NCBI RefSeq assembly: GCF_046630445.1
Contig: NC_092339.1
Coordinates: forward strand, 75,027,501 to 75,091,500
Direction: 5' to 3'
Source: Rutidosis leptorrhynchoides
Lineage: Eukaryota; Streptophyta; Magnoliopsida; Asterales; Asteraceae
Length of the DNA: 64,000 nucleotides
The translations under genes and the position numbers were made by a program. Below the pieces are notes generated by a model. It had not been told where the DNA came from and did not search any database. It saw nothing but the letters and a program-made list of their open reading frames with translations. Numbering within the stretch: the stretch's first letter is position 1; every line of letters starts with the position of its first letter. Shown one piece after another: positions 12,471 to 28,540 of this stretch.

Positions 12471-12477
12471 TATAAAT
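12471..12477 (+). promoter_or_regulatory. TATA box of the copy 1 3' LTR
   Basis: CCTATAAATTTT lies 25 bp downstream of the second palindrome and upstream of the TA microsatellite. This is the same order as in the other LTR copies. Confidence 0.6.
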
Positions 12478-12528
12478 TTTGCAGTTTGGTGATCATATAA
12501 AAATATATCTTTCATCTATCTCTCACTC

Positions 12529-12566
<38 letters not shown>

Positions 12567-13915
12567 TTAATTTTAATTTTAATTTTAAATTCTAATAATA
12601 AGGGTATGTTAGCGAATGTTGTAAGGGTGTAAGTCGAAATTCTGTCCGTGTAACGCTACGCTATTTTTAATCATTGTAAGTTATGTTCAAACTTTTTAAT
12701 TTAATGTCTCGTAGCTAAGTTATTATTATGCTTATTTGATGCCGAAGTAATCATGATGTTGGGCTAAAATATTAAAATTGGGTAATTGGGCTTTGTACCA
12801 TAATTGGGGTTTGGACAAAAGAACGATACTTGTGAAAATTAGACTATGGGCTATTAATGGGTTTTGTATTTGTTTAATTAAATGATAGTTTATTAATTTA
12901 ATATAAAGATTTACAATTGGACGTACCTATAAATAACCATATACACTCGATCGGACACGATGAGCGGGATATTTATATGTATGAATAATCGTTCATTTAA
13001 CCGGACACGGGAATGGATTAATAGTTAATAGATTTATTAAAACAGGGGTGAATTGTGTACAAGGATACTTGGCATAATTGTTAAAAAAAAAGTATTAAAA
13101 CCTTGGGTTACACGCAGTCGATATCCTGGTGTAATTATTAAACAAAGTATTAAGACCTTGTTACAGTTTAAGTCCCCAATTAGTTGGAATATTTGACTTC
13201 AGATATAAGGATAATTTGACGAGGACACTCGCACTTTATATTTATGACTGATGGACTGTTATGGACAAAACCAGACGGACATATTAAATAATCCAGGACA
13301 AAGGACAATTAACCCATGGGAATAAATTAAAATCAACACGTCAAACATCATGATTACGGAAGTTTAAATAAGCATAATTTCTTTATTTCATATTTAATTG
13401 CAGTTTTAATTATCGCACTTGTATTTACTGTCATCGTATTTAATTTCACTTTTAATTATCGTTCTCTTTAATTATCGCAATTTTATTTTATCTCACTTTT
13501 ATTTATCGCAATTTCATTATCGTTATTTACTTTATGCTTTAAATTAAGTTATATTTATTTTTAATATTTTACATTAGGTTTTAACTGCGACTTAAGTTTT
13601 AAAATCGACAAACCGGTCATTAAACGGTAAAAACCCACTTTTTATAATAATAATATTACTTATATATTTTTGTATTTTTACAAATATAGTTTTTAAATAT
13701 AGCGTTAAGCTTGTTTTAAAGATCCCTGTGGAACGAACCGGACTTACTAAAAACTACACTACTGTACGATTAGGTACACTGCCTATAAGTGTTGTAGCAA
13801 GGTTTAGGTATATCCACTCTATAAATAAATAAATATCTTGTATAAAATTGTATCGTATTTAATAGTATTTCCTTGTAAAAATACTATTATTTTGTACCCC
13901 TTCGCTTTAACATCA

Positions 13916-14713
13916 GTATTTTCTTAAAGTTATTTCTGAATTTGGTTTGTTATGATGTAAACCTGCCATTACTACTTTAGAAAGTGGTGTTGTATTTTCT
14001 AATTTAGATGATCATGACTCATCTGACTTACCTCTTGAAAATATAAGTGAATATCAAAAGCTTGTTGAAAAATTGATTTATATTACTCTTACCAGACCTG
14101 ATATTGTTTATGTTGTACACTGTTTAAGTCAATTTATGCATGCACCACTTAAGTCTCACTTAAAAGCTGCTTTTAGGGTGTTGATATATCTAAAAGGCTG
14201 TCCTGGTAAAAGTATTACTGTTAAAAGAAATAATTCTTGGTTATCACTGCCTTAATTGATTCTGATTATGCAAAACGTAGTATGCTTAGAAAATCTGTTA
14301 CTAGATTCTGTATTTTTATGAGAAATAATTTGATTTCATGGAAAAGCAAGAAACAATCAACTGTTTGTAGGTCATCTGCAGAAGCAGAATACAGAGCTCT
14401 TGCTTCTGTAACTTGTGAAGTTATTTGAATTTTAAAAGTTTTAACAGATTTGAAAGTTAATACTATTCTTCCTATAAAAAAGTTTTTTGTGATAACAAGT
14501 CTGCTTTACAAATTGCAAAAAAACCCTGTTTTTCATGAAAGAACAAAGCACTTTGAAATTGTTGTAATAGAAAAAATTAGCTATGGTATAATTGAGACAT
14601 CTCTTGTAACTTCAAGTGAAAATCTTTCTGATATTTTTATTAAAGGGTTAAGTGGAACACAACATAACTTGTTGTGTGAAAGGTTAACTTTGCTTAATCT
14701 CTTTCATAGTTAG
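13916..14713 (+). pseudogene. Ty1/copia pol remnant (end of RT, RNase H)
   Basis: The translation resembles the end of a copia polyprotein: SEFGL near the start, YQKLVEKLIYITLTRPDI (about 14050-14105), LIDSDYAK, SSAEAEYRAL (about 14377-14406) and NPVFHERTKHFEI. Frameshifts near 14247 and 14450 and a TGA at about 14427 break it. The upstream part is missing because Athila copy 1 inserted at 13915/13916; it should lie to the left of the window beyond that element. Confidence 0.88.
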
Positions 14714-14724
14714 ATTGAGGGGGA

Positions 14725-15195
14725 TGTTAAATTGAATAACAATCAAACTATTATATGTTTCACATGTTCTATATTCTGGGTTAAGATATTCAGGGACCAT
14801 GGAGTCATTTTGTCAAAGTTAAAGTTATGGCTAAAGTGCAAAAGATGGTTCTTTGGTGCTGCTGCTGAAAAGAAGAAAAGAGAACATGAGGGACTTGGAT
14901 GCAATTTTTAATTTATATATTAAGTTATTTTTTGTTTAATTTATTCATTCGGTATTATCTGTATTCGTTGGTGATTCTCTATCAAAATTAGGGTTTTCAT
15001 TCGATTGTTCTATTGTGAGTGATAACAAGATCAAACTGTATTGATTTTGTTAAGAGTGAATATTTGTATACTGTGTGAATCAACTGTTTGTTCTTATCTT
15101 TTGGTTTGTTTATCCTCTTGTAGTCTTGTGATTAGAGATTTTTGCCTTCTGTGATTGAAAAAATATATCTTGTGATTCTTCTTATGATTTGTTCA
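14725..15195 (+). mobile_element. 3' LTR of the copia element (end approximate)
   Basis: The polypurine tract GATTGAGGGGGA (14713-14724) is followed by TGTTAAATTG, the usual copia LTR start. The right end is placed at a CA at 15194-15195. There is no second LTR in the window to confirm it and no target duplication can be tested. Confidence 0.55.
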
Positions 15196-15476
15196 GTTGT
15201 TAATGTTAAATTTAAGTGTCAAATCTTTATAAAATTATTTTAGATGATGTGAATAAATATGATTAAAAGTTGATTGTAAAATAAATAAATTAATAGCATA
15301 CATAAGCATGACAAATTCTGATTAGTTTAAAAAAAACCAATGCATATTACACTTGCCGTTGTGTTTGTGACTAACGCCTAGGAACGTGAAAAGTAAAGCC
15401 CCGTTATAAGAGGCGTTTGTGAACGTCAAAATGGCGCCACAATAGTTAAATTCAATTTGACAGTGCGATACGGATA
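15196..15476. other. Intergenic, nothing recognised
   Basis: AT-rich sequence between the copia LTR and the MITE-like repeat. No coding frame or RNA gene seen. Confidence 0.4.
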
Positions 15477-15877
15477 GGGTGCGTTTGTTTGCCTCTTAAT
15501 GGAATGATTCAGCGCTGAATTTTGAACCATTCAGCATTCAGCGTGTTTGTTTTTGACATCTGAATGACATATGGTGCTGAATGGTTCAGAATTTAGTGCT
15601 GAACCATTCAGAGTTGAAACACTCTCTTAACCATTAAGAGCCTAATTTTTCTGTAATATTCTTTTCAAATCACATCCAGAACATGTAACTAACAAGTATA
15701 TTGTATTTTTTATTCATTTAATACGTTAATAAGGTAATTTTACTCAATTCATATTGTTTATTTAAAACGATTATCAAACAGCTTATTTTCATTCAGAGCA
15801 AACTTTATTCAGAGGCTCTGAACCATTCAGATTCTGAACCATTCAGCGCTAAATCATTCAGTTTTATCAAACGCACC
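15477..15877. mobile_element. MITE-like inverted-repeat element
   Basis: About 400 bp starting GGGTGCGTTTG and ending CAAACGCACC, so the ends are inverted repeats. The interior repeats TGAATGGTTCAG and related CATTCAG motifs on both strands, giving a foldback structure. There is no coding capacity. I could not see a clear target duplication, so the superfamily (hAT or PIF/Harbinger) is open. It lies about 0.8 kb upstream of the MADS gene. Confidence 0.65.
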
Positions 15878-16644
15878 TTTAGTGTATTATCTCACTATCA
15901 TTTTCTTTCCTATTCAAACTAATTTCATTTGTATTTTCTTTCTGAAATCTACATGAAATATTTCAGTGATAAATCTATACTATTCTACACGTACAAAATT
16001 AGATGGATTCTTTACGTGGGTTATTTTGCCAGCTAAAGGTATACTAAACCTTGAAATGTTTTTAAAGCTGATTTTTTTGTACAACCCCTAATGCAAACAT
16101 TGGCAGGTTATGCATGCAGCAAATGGTAGTACATGGTGGTTTGTTCGTAAATAAAAAGCAAACTGAAGGGTAATATTGGAAAATGCCTAGGAAAACACAA
16201 ATATCAGTTTAGGGTTATATTCAACATCCATTACTTTTCTGCACAAGAAAAGTTTTTTACATCAAATAAGGAAAGGGTCATTGTCTAGCCAGCTCCCAAT
16301 ACAACATGATGAGAGATGGTTTATAGGGTTTTCAAAAGACTACTAGCTTAATTCACCTTCCATTGTTGAGAGAATAAAATTAAAATTATAATTAAATAAA
16401 AATATAGAAAGGTGATATATTTTTTCTTGAAAGAGGTGTTGTTTGTTCTTCAAAGGTACTGTTTTTGGTTTGTGTATATATGCATATTTACATGTATATA
16501 TAGATTCTATTTCATCTACTTTCATGTAAAGATTATGCATATATTAAGAGCTTTTTCACTCTTTTTTTTTTTTTTCTTAGCTAAAAAGTAGTTTTTTGAT
16601 CATTTAGTTACAAGCTGTAGTTTCAGATTTTGTAAAACTGTAAC
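15878..16644 (+). promoter_or_regulatory. Upstream region of the MADS-box gene
   Basis: Non-coding, AT-rich, with a TGTATATATAG stretch at about 16493-16503 that could serve as a TATA box and a long T tract at about 16563-16576 ending CTTAG. The transcription start is not determinable by eye. Confidence 0.35.
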
Positions 16645-20837
<4,193 letters not shown>

Positions 20838-21060
20838 TTTGATGACGAAAGCGCAAGAAGGTGCATGATGACGAAAATCGTACTTGAATTAAGTTTGCTT
20901 CTATGTAGCTTAAATGTAATGTTTGAAGTTGCTTTCACTTTTGACAAGATGAAGCAATATTAAATAATCTGGTACGTTTGTTTTTTTGTGAAATTTGGAC
21001 ATATCAACCCTAAGTTTGATAACACTGATGTATTTGTAATGATATTATCATATTAAGTAT
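20838..21060 (+). other. Probable 3' UTR of the MADS gene
   Basis: AT-rich sequence after the TGA at 20835-20837. The polyadenylation site is not resolved. Confidence 0.4.
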
Positions 21061-21264
21061 GATGATTGTGAAAACATTCTGAAGTTGGTAATGGTGTAAT
21101 TTTTATACATGCACGCATTTACATGTACGGATACGGATGATTTATTAAAAAGACACTAAAATTATAGTAATCCAGCAGTTTTGAACACAAAGATCAGAAA
21201 AATCTGGAGTTACATAATAGAACACTTGCCACTTTCGACTCTTTTTTCGAAACTCGTCATTCGA

Positions 21265-22815
21265 TTTCATTTGAGCAGCATGACTCCTCAGCCTTCAACC
21301 GTGCAACCTGCTCTTCAGCCAATTGTTATTCGAGCCAATCAGTTGTTTCCTTTAACCATGACTCGACATGCACAACAACAAAATCATCAACAAAAAGTAC
21401 CTTACAAAATTATGTATGTAGACAAGAGCAACATCGTCGAGTATACCATTTGTGAAATTCGCTTAAGCTGTTCTTCGTATGATTTATGCATCTGCTCTGT
21501 TAGCTCAAAGATTTCCTGTTTGGTATAACCTTGCATGGAGTGAACCTTTGCTGTTTGTTTATCAAGCATCCTACTCCCTTTCTGTTAAGTACATATAAAG
21601 TTCACCAAATGGTATTAAAAGTCTAGTCATAATAGGTCAAAATCGAACAAACATAACGTTAATGAGAAATATGAGCTTCACCTTCAATTCACGAAAGATC
21701 TCATCGGTGTATGGCTTCCCGTTGTTCTTAGTCAACACCTTGTTGACTACCAAGAGTAGCTCTTGTAGTTGTTGTGTTTTCTTCTTTTGATCTTTTGTCC
21801 TGTTATCGAAAACGACACATCGACCCCGACACATACTTAAGGTTTCCTGAAAAAATAGTCATTTATGGGTCATTGATCAACGTCGACTTTTAGTAATAAA
21901 TAAATTTAGGCTATATATGTAGCAAACAAAAAACATGAAATTTTCAAACATAGATATATGGCACAAAATGTAATTCTACATATATAAATATTTTGACCAA
22001 AATTTGACTTTGACCGACTCAGACACGTCTCGGCCAGACTTTGACCTGACTTTTTAGCGATGAGGGACTTTTAAGGCGTTTTTGGGCGATTCGGGATGGG
22101 TTAGTCCCAAAACCGACGCCTTGCCCGGCTTTTAGAATTGTGACTCAAATTATGGTCTTTTAACATGTATATATGTATACGTATATGTAGGTATATGTAT
22201 ATGTATATGTATATACATATATCCACCATCATTTTAGAAACGATACATAGAAGCTCCACCTTAAAAGATACAAAAACAGTCTTCTAAAAAGTCTTCCAAA
22301 ATCTGTTCATTATCTTCAAGTTCGTCTCCACCACTAAAAAAGACTATCATATAATCACTGATCTTATTCCCAAACAAAGTCCTCAAACTACTTATTGCAT
22401 CTTCTTTTCTATTTTGAAAACCGAATCCGAATTGAAAGGACCGCAATAACACCATGTATACCCTCCCTGTCCATATTGATACATTTAACAATCTCCTTTC
22501 CAATAAACTCGCTATGGTATCAAGACACGAATCAAATAATCTGGCCATCACATTATAGTTAGCACTTAAATATTGTTCTTGTTGAATGTTTTTGAATTCA
22601 TATTAAATATTGTAAATACTAGGTGTATCGATCACAACAAGCATCAGGCCGTCTTTAAGTGCATTAGTTCTGAGCTCAGAAGTACTAGTTACGCCAGCCG
22701 AGCTAGCCCTAGATAAAAAATTCCTTTTCTCCAAGTATACTATTCTCCGTTTCACTTTTACCATTACCTGTCCTACCGACTAACACCAATCACCATCAAT
22801 CGAACTTCCACCCAT
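21265..22815 (-). pseudogene. AIG1/IAN (GIMAP-like) GTPase pseudogene
   Basis: Read on the minus strand from ATG 22813-22815, three frames together give an AIG1-family protein. Visible parts are the P-loop GRTGNGKS (about 22765), GVTSTSEL, IDTPS (G3), IGKEIVKCINM, LRTLFGNKISDYMIVFFSGGDELEDNE (split here as ISDYMIVFFSGGDELEDN at about 22310-22370) and LCRGRC-type VVFDNRTKD (about 21800). TDEIFREL follows, and the C-terminal coiled coil is at 21265-21570 (KQEIFELTEQMHKSYEEQL). At least three frameshifts (near 22780, 22725 and 22460) and several in-frame stops break it. Plant AIG1 proteins are immune-associated, septin-like GTPases. Exon-intron edges seem to survive at 21847 and 21681. Confidence 0.85.
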
Positions 22816-23457
22816 TGTATTAACCTAAGTTATTTGTAATCGATATCATAATTGAATGTCATTACTCAGTGGCAATCTAAACAGTATAAACCACCATAGG
22901 GTCATTGGCCTTTTGGAATTGAGGTGCCCTTTTAACCATCAGTTTGTGGCTTTAAGTGTCGAATGGCATAATTGTATATATTCTTGGATTAACTCGTGTA
23001 AGTAGGAGTGGCATTTAAAGAATTTAAAATAAATAAACATCAAAGCAACACACGATAATCTATTTCCTTAATACAATAATTTATTGTAAGCAAAACATAA
23101 AATAAAAGCAATATAGTAATCGGAATTGAATTTCATACTGCATTAAAATAAATCATACCGCAACTTCAATTGAAATTGGTAAAAGTAAGCTAATTAAACC
23201 CTAATTAGGATGATCATGTAAATATGATCTTGAGTGAATAACGGACATTAAAGTACATATATGATCTTGACTAAGCAACGAATATTAAATATTGGAGTAT
23301 TTTTTTAGCACATTAATAGGAATAGGAATTATGATTATTAGTAGAAGAAAATACTATGATGCATATAAGATTATTAAGTTGGATAAAAAATTGAAGTAAA
23401 TTGTGATATATTACAACTCCGGTAATAATCACCACCAACAAACAATGTGAGGTTTCA
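22816..23457. other. Intergenic, nothing recognised
   Basis: AT-rich sequence with no convincing coding frame, RNA gene or repeat edge. Confidence 0.4.
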
Positions 23458-24430
23458 ATGGTCGTGTGGAGGGACAAAAAGGTATTCTCTATACCGAAGT
23501 CGAATGGTTATTCGTGTAGCAAGTCGCTTGACAATCGTGTAATATCGTTTATGATTTTTAATTTCCCGGACACGTTGTCTAGAGTCAACTGCTGGAAAGT
23601 TTTCGAGAATTACGATTCACTTACAAACGTGTATATAGCTCGAAAGAGACCGTCGTGTGTTCAACGCTTCGAATACATAAGATTTGATGGCATTAGCAAT
23701 GTTGAATGCTTCACTAAAATCTTAAACACCATCTAAATAAATGGGAGGTGGATTCGAGCTTTCAAAGCATTGGAGAGGAAAGATGATGTGCTAATAGTTT
23801 AAAGAGTAAGGATGCTAAAAGCCATCTTAATGTAGCTGGAAAATGGGGACTTTCCAAATGCTTCTTGGAACCGTCTTCCATCTTCTCTTTGAAAATGGGA
23901 AGGAATAACTTTTGTAGATACACTTACAGGTAAAAATCGTGATCCCTAGGAGAAATAAAGATCGACGGTAAGTGTCTCGAGTTTAATCTTCCTACATCGA
24001 TGAGCAATCATAAACTCGTGTTTAGCTATGCCAATGATCAGTTATCTTGGACTTTGGTCGAAGTCAATAATAAACATTTTGATGTCGTTGATGGAGACGA
24101 TGTGCAAAAAGATGTCAAGTTTGAATATGAAGCTAAGGTTACCATGACCCAATCCTTCACCTTGGTAGGTTCACATGACGTCTCCGGTGATTTCGTGTCC
24201 GATTGTCATTTGAAAAAAATCCAAAGTCACTGGTTCAATAAGTAAAGAATCTTCAATATTAATGGATAACAATGGAACTAGTGATGATGTGAGCAAGAAT
24301 AAATCACTTATTGGATCTTTGGATTCTTCTTCAAATGATGTTGAAGAATGTGTTTCTCCAGCAATGGCTTTCACACCGGCAGTGTCGTCCGACGATGGCC
24401 TTGAGATGGAGGGAGCACAAAGGTCAAGAG
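23458..24430 (+). pseudogene. RRM / LINE ORF1-like pseudogene fragment
   Basis: The frame 23458-23736 contains an RRM-like pattern: FPDTLSR, WKVFENYDSLTNVYIARKR, RFEYIRFDG. The order resembles the nucleotide-binding N terminus of plant L1-type LINE ORF1 proteins. Stops interrupt it from 23734 to 24000. A later piece (24000-24245) contains SNHKLVFSYANDQLSW and a short C-terminal remainder reaches 24430. There chromovirus element 2 inserted. No reverse transcriptase part is visible. It could also come from a host RRM gene. Confidence 0.55.
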
Positions 24431-24874
24431 TATAACGACCCTCATTTTTCCATTCTATATTTTTTCAATATTAAATGCCCAAACGATATAATTAAAACTT
24501 AATGATTAAACTTTAATCAACAACTGTTAAGTATAAAAAGTTATAAAACATATTAATTAACTTTGTACAATAATTTACAAGTTAATAAAAGATGAAAAAT
24601 AAAAGTTAATTAACTTCCATGAACAAAATGTAGTAAACTAAAACTTAATGTATGTAACTAATTAATCTTAAACAAGTTTGGAAGCATTTAAGCTAATCTA
24701 AAGTACAAGGACTAAAACGAAAAATTTCCACCCTAATCCTCCTAACCCTAGCCGATTTTAAAAGAGGGTACAATGACCCTTTTGCCCCTCAAAATTTCGA
24801 CCACCACCATCACCAATCCCTAACCCTAACTTTTCCTCCAAGTAAACCTAGATCTAGAATCATCCTAATGCAAC

Positions 24875-24882
24875 TATAAATA
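24875..24882 (+). promoter_or_regulatory. TATA box of element 2's 5' LTR
   Basis: CTATAAATAGAGG is a textbook plant core promoter motif. It is identical in the 3' LTR at 33421-33428. Transcription would start about 30 bp downstream. Confidence 0.7.
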
Positions 24883-25416
24883 GAGGAGCCATCCTTAGGT
24901 TTTCTTCATCCTATTCTCATACAATAATCCTCTCAAAAAAACAATCTCTCCCTCTCCCCTCTCTCTTGGATTTACGGCCAAGAAACCACCACCACCATCT
25001 TAAAGTAATCTTTAAGCAATCTTCAAGAGATCTTCATCGTGTTCTTAGCTTTCTTCGTGATCTTCAAGGTGTTCTTGGTTTTCAAGTGCTTTTGATCTTC
25101 ATCTTCAAGTCAACTTCATCTTTTCTTGTTAATCTTCATCAAACATTATCAAGGTATAACCCTAGATCCAAAACTTTTAAATTCTATCTTTGATTCATGT
25201 TTATGTTCATAATCATATTCATGTTCTTGATCTTATTCATAATCATATTCATATTGTTCATGTAAAAAAATATAATATATATATGCATGTACATACACGA
25301 TAAAAAAAAAGAAATTTTTGGTTTGATCTTTAAACCCTAGAAGATTTATTAAAAGATTTGTTAGTATTTAAAAATGGAAACAAGTATATATACATACTAT
25401 ATATAAGTACATGCAT

Positions 25417-25794
<378 letters not shown>

Positions 25795-25841
25795 GACACA
25801 TATATATATATATTACATATATATATATATATTAAATAAAA

Positions 25842-26052
25842 TAAAACCCTAATTAAACCTAACCCTAATTTATAAATAAATAAATAAACTAATACTACCT
25901 AAACCCTAAACATTAATTATATAACCCTAATCATTACCTAATCATTACTCTCCTAAACCCTAATCATTAAATACTACTTTAATTAATTAAACCTAATTAA
26001 ATAATACTACTACTTACTACTTAACCCTAATTACTAATACTACTTAACTAAT
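25842..26052 (+). repeat. Cluster of telo-box-like AACCCTAA motifs
   Basis: About seven ACCCTAA units are scattered over 210 bp in the LTR and shared with the 3' LTR (34300-34515). They are not in tandem array, so this is not an interstitial telomere. Confidence 0.6.
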
Positions 26053-27399
26053 AAACCCTAATACTACTAATCATTTACTTAATGCTACTTATACTATACT
26101 ACTACTTAATACTTACACACTTATACTACTACTAACACTTATAATATACTACTTATAGTATAACATATGATTACAATAGTCATTCACGATAACGTGAGGA
26201 TTACTCGAACGTCAACGCTACTTAAGGCCTAGGGTGATCCTTGGTACCACTATGGGACGCTTGTGGATCTCGAATGGCAAACTTAGATTTTGGTCAAGAA
26301 ATCCTGGGCCAACCGGTAACAATTGGTCATTCTGGTGACTCGGCGGTGGAATAGATGTTTGGGTATGGTGTACAATGTCAAACCCGACTATGGTGATCAT
26401 ACACTCCCTTGCACACTTAATAAGTGGTAGACTTATTAAGGATAACTCACTAGTGTTCAACACTAACTTGCTAAAAATGGAAATTTACTAAAAATGGAAA
26501 GCTTACTAAGAATGGAAACTTAGTAAAACGAACTACACTTAAACACTTGCATACTTAAACTTAAACTTGGCCAAAAACATTTAACTACTCTTAAATGTCA
26601 TTAGGTTAACTTTCTGCTCACATTCATCCAACTCTTCTATTCCAAAGAATAATAACTCTCCTACTTACTAAGGTGAACTTATAGCCCCACTCTTTATTGC
26701 TAGCAATTTATTTTAACTTACTGGGGTAAGACACATGCTACTTTTACTATTTACAATTTAGACACAAGTACCAACTGTTAAACTATGCTATACCTATCTA
26801 TGTCCAACAAAGTCCCTACAGTGATATTTTTAATTGCACGTTAAATGCATTCTTAATTATTGGGGGTAGACCTATCGAGAGTAACGTCCCCGATACATTT
26901 GACTAAGTCTTTGTATTACTTGATAATGAAATTAAACTGACAAGGACAGGACAACTTGTCATTGGGGCAAACTTTAAACGTTTAGTCTAGATATCACGAA
27001 CTGGCATAACTTTTTGATCTGTGAGATCAACTTTATAAACAAAAATCTTGAGGTCTAAAATAACGGTCAAACATATTTGTTAAACCTATGATTTCACTCA
27101 ACCATTTTTGGTTGACACTTTAGCATGTTTTGTCTCAGGTGCTGATTGATCAAGTTTACTTATCTACTGCTTATGTAATGCTACTTGGACTTAGGATCAA
27201 GAACTATCGGATTTATTATTCTTGCATTTGAAACATTTACTTTATTGTAATTTCCATTCTTGTAACGACATTCTATGTTCCGCTGCGTACTCAATAAAGT
27301 TTATTTTTATCATATAGTATTGTTCTCGTATTATAATATGTTGGTTTATTTGATATTAAGTCACATTTCACCCAGGCCCTTACTAGAGGTGTGATAGAT

Positions 27400-27412
27400 T
27401 GGTATCAGAGTG
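27400..27412 (+). other. Primer-binding site of element 2
   Basis: TGGTATCAGAGTG is complementary to the 3' end of initiator tRNA-Met and lies three bases after the LTR. Confidence 0.85.
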
Positions 27413-27611
27413 TAACCGAGGTGTTATAGAGAACCAGGATTGCATCTTTATGTGTGCCTTACTTGCTAGCTAGGGTGCCTTAGCAATATAGGAAACTATA
27501 ATCTTTCCCGCCTTAGACTTAAAGTACTTAGGATTGCCTTATAATCTTAACAACTTTGCTTTGATAATCTTGGCTTAAAATGCTAATCAAAGTCTCTTTC
27601 CTAATGATAGG

Positions 27612-28319
27612 ATGTCTAATCTTCATCAAGCGAACAAAATGACTCTTTTCAAGTCAACCGAAAAAGATACTGAAGGGTCTTCCACTGAAAGACCAGTCCA
27701 AAGCCCACCTTATGGCTTTGGTGGTCCTCCCTCACCAAACTATAGTCCGGATACTTTACCTAAGTCTCCCGAATACTACCCGACCCCGAGAACTGAAGAC
27801 AAGGGGAAACATCCTGAGGAAACTGGTCCATCCAGAGAAAGAGCCCGATCTCCTTCTTGTGATATTGATGCCAAGTATGAGATAATGAACTTGCGAAAGA
27901 CTACCGAAAAGAACTTGGAAGGTTTGCTTCGCCATGTGGCGAGAGTTGAGGTTCGAATGGACGAGAAAGACCAAGAAGTTAAGAAACTGATGGAAGAGAA
28001 TGCTAAGCTAAGAAAAGAGTTAATGATGCTGAGGTATGAGGAAGAACACAACACCCGCTGGGGAAAGCAATCACTTGCTTATCTCAAGGAGGATGTTGAT
28101 TTCCGGATGAATATGGAAAGGAATCGAGTTGATAAGCAGCTTGCTCTAAAGGGGTACAACAACAACACAGTCAACAACCGTGTTACTAACCTCTATGATA
28201 ACCTCGAGTATCTCTATGAGAAACAAAAGGCGGAGAACGAGAAAGTTGAGGAGTTTATGAAGAAGGTTGAGGACGAGAAGAAGAAATATGAAGACTACTT
28301 CAATCTTAATATTTCCTAG
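27612..28319 (+). CDS. Extra ORF before gag in element 2, coiled-coil protein
   Basis: An intact 235-codon frame between the PBS and gag. The N-terminal third is Pro/Ser-rich (PPYGFGGPPSPNYSP). The middle is a long charged heptad-like stretch (VRMDEKDQEVKKLMEEN and following), and the C terminus is again helical and Lys/Glu-rich. I do not recognise a family. It is the only undamaged frame of the element, while all pol domains have stops. It is separated from gag by about 220 bp of noncoding DNA. It could be a gag-like leader protein or a captured host sequence. Confidence 0.6.
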   Translation: MSNLHQANKMTLFKSTEKDTEGSSTERPVQSPPYGFGGPPSPNYSPDTLPKSPEYYPTPRTEDKGKHPEETGPSRERARSPSCDIDAKYEIMNLRKTTEKNLEGLLRHVARVEVRMDEKDQEVKKLMEENAKLRKELMMLRYEEEHNTRWGKQSLAYLKEDVDFRMNMERNRVDKQLALKGYNNNTVNNRVTNLYDNLEYLYEKQKAENEKVEEFMKKVEDEKKKYEDYFNLNIS

Positions 28320-28540
28320 TTATTTTTCCTATTTTCCATCTATGTAAAGGCTATGCCTTAAACTATTTCTATTTCCGAATCGTGTATTAAAAAAGCTTAT
28401 TGAATGCCTCGTTCTAATAATATAAAGTGTTTCATTTATATCATGTGATATCAATACTTTATTTTATTCATACTTGTAATTGCTCAAACTTATAACTTGT
28501 CAACTTATCAAACATACGTTCACTTCTATATAGTGACACC

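Larger units (their letters stand above)
11931..13915 (+). mobile_element. 3' LTR of Athila copy 1
   Basis: It starts TGATAATGC after the polypurine tract and ends AACATCA at 13915, so it has TG..CA termini. Length is 1985 bp. It contains paired palindromes (12401-12446), a TATA box (12471) and a short TA run (12530-12561). The copia reading frame resumes immediately after it. Confidence 0.9.

Noticed and set aside
21181-21528. Plus-strand ORF of 115 codons
   Set aside because: It is the shadow of the AIG1 pseudogene's C-terminal exon on the minus strand.
25842-26052. Interstitial telomere
   Set aside because: Motifs are scattered and degenerate, not in tandem, and lie within an LTR.
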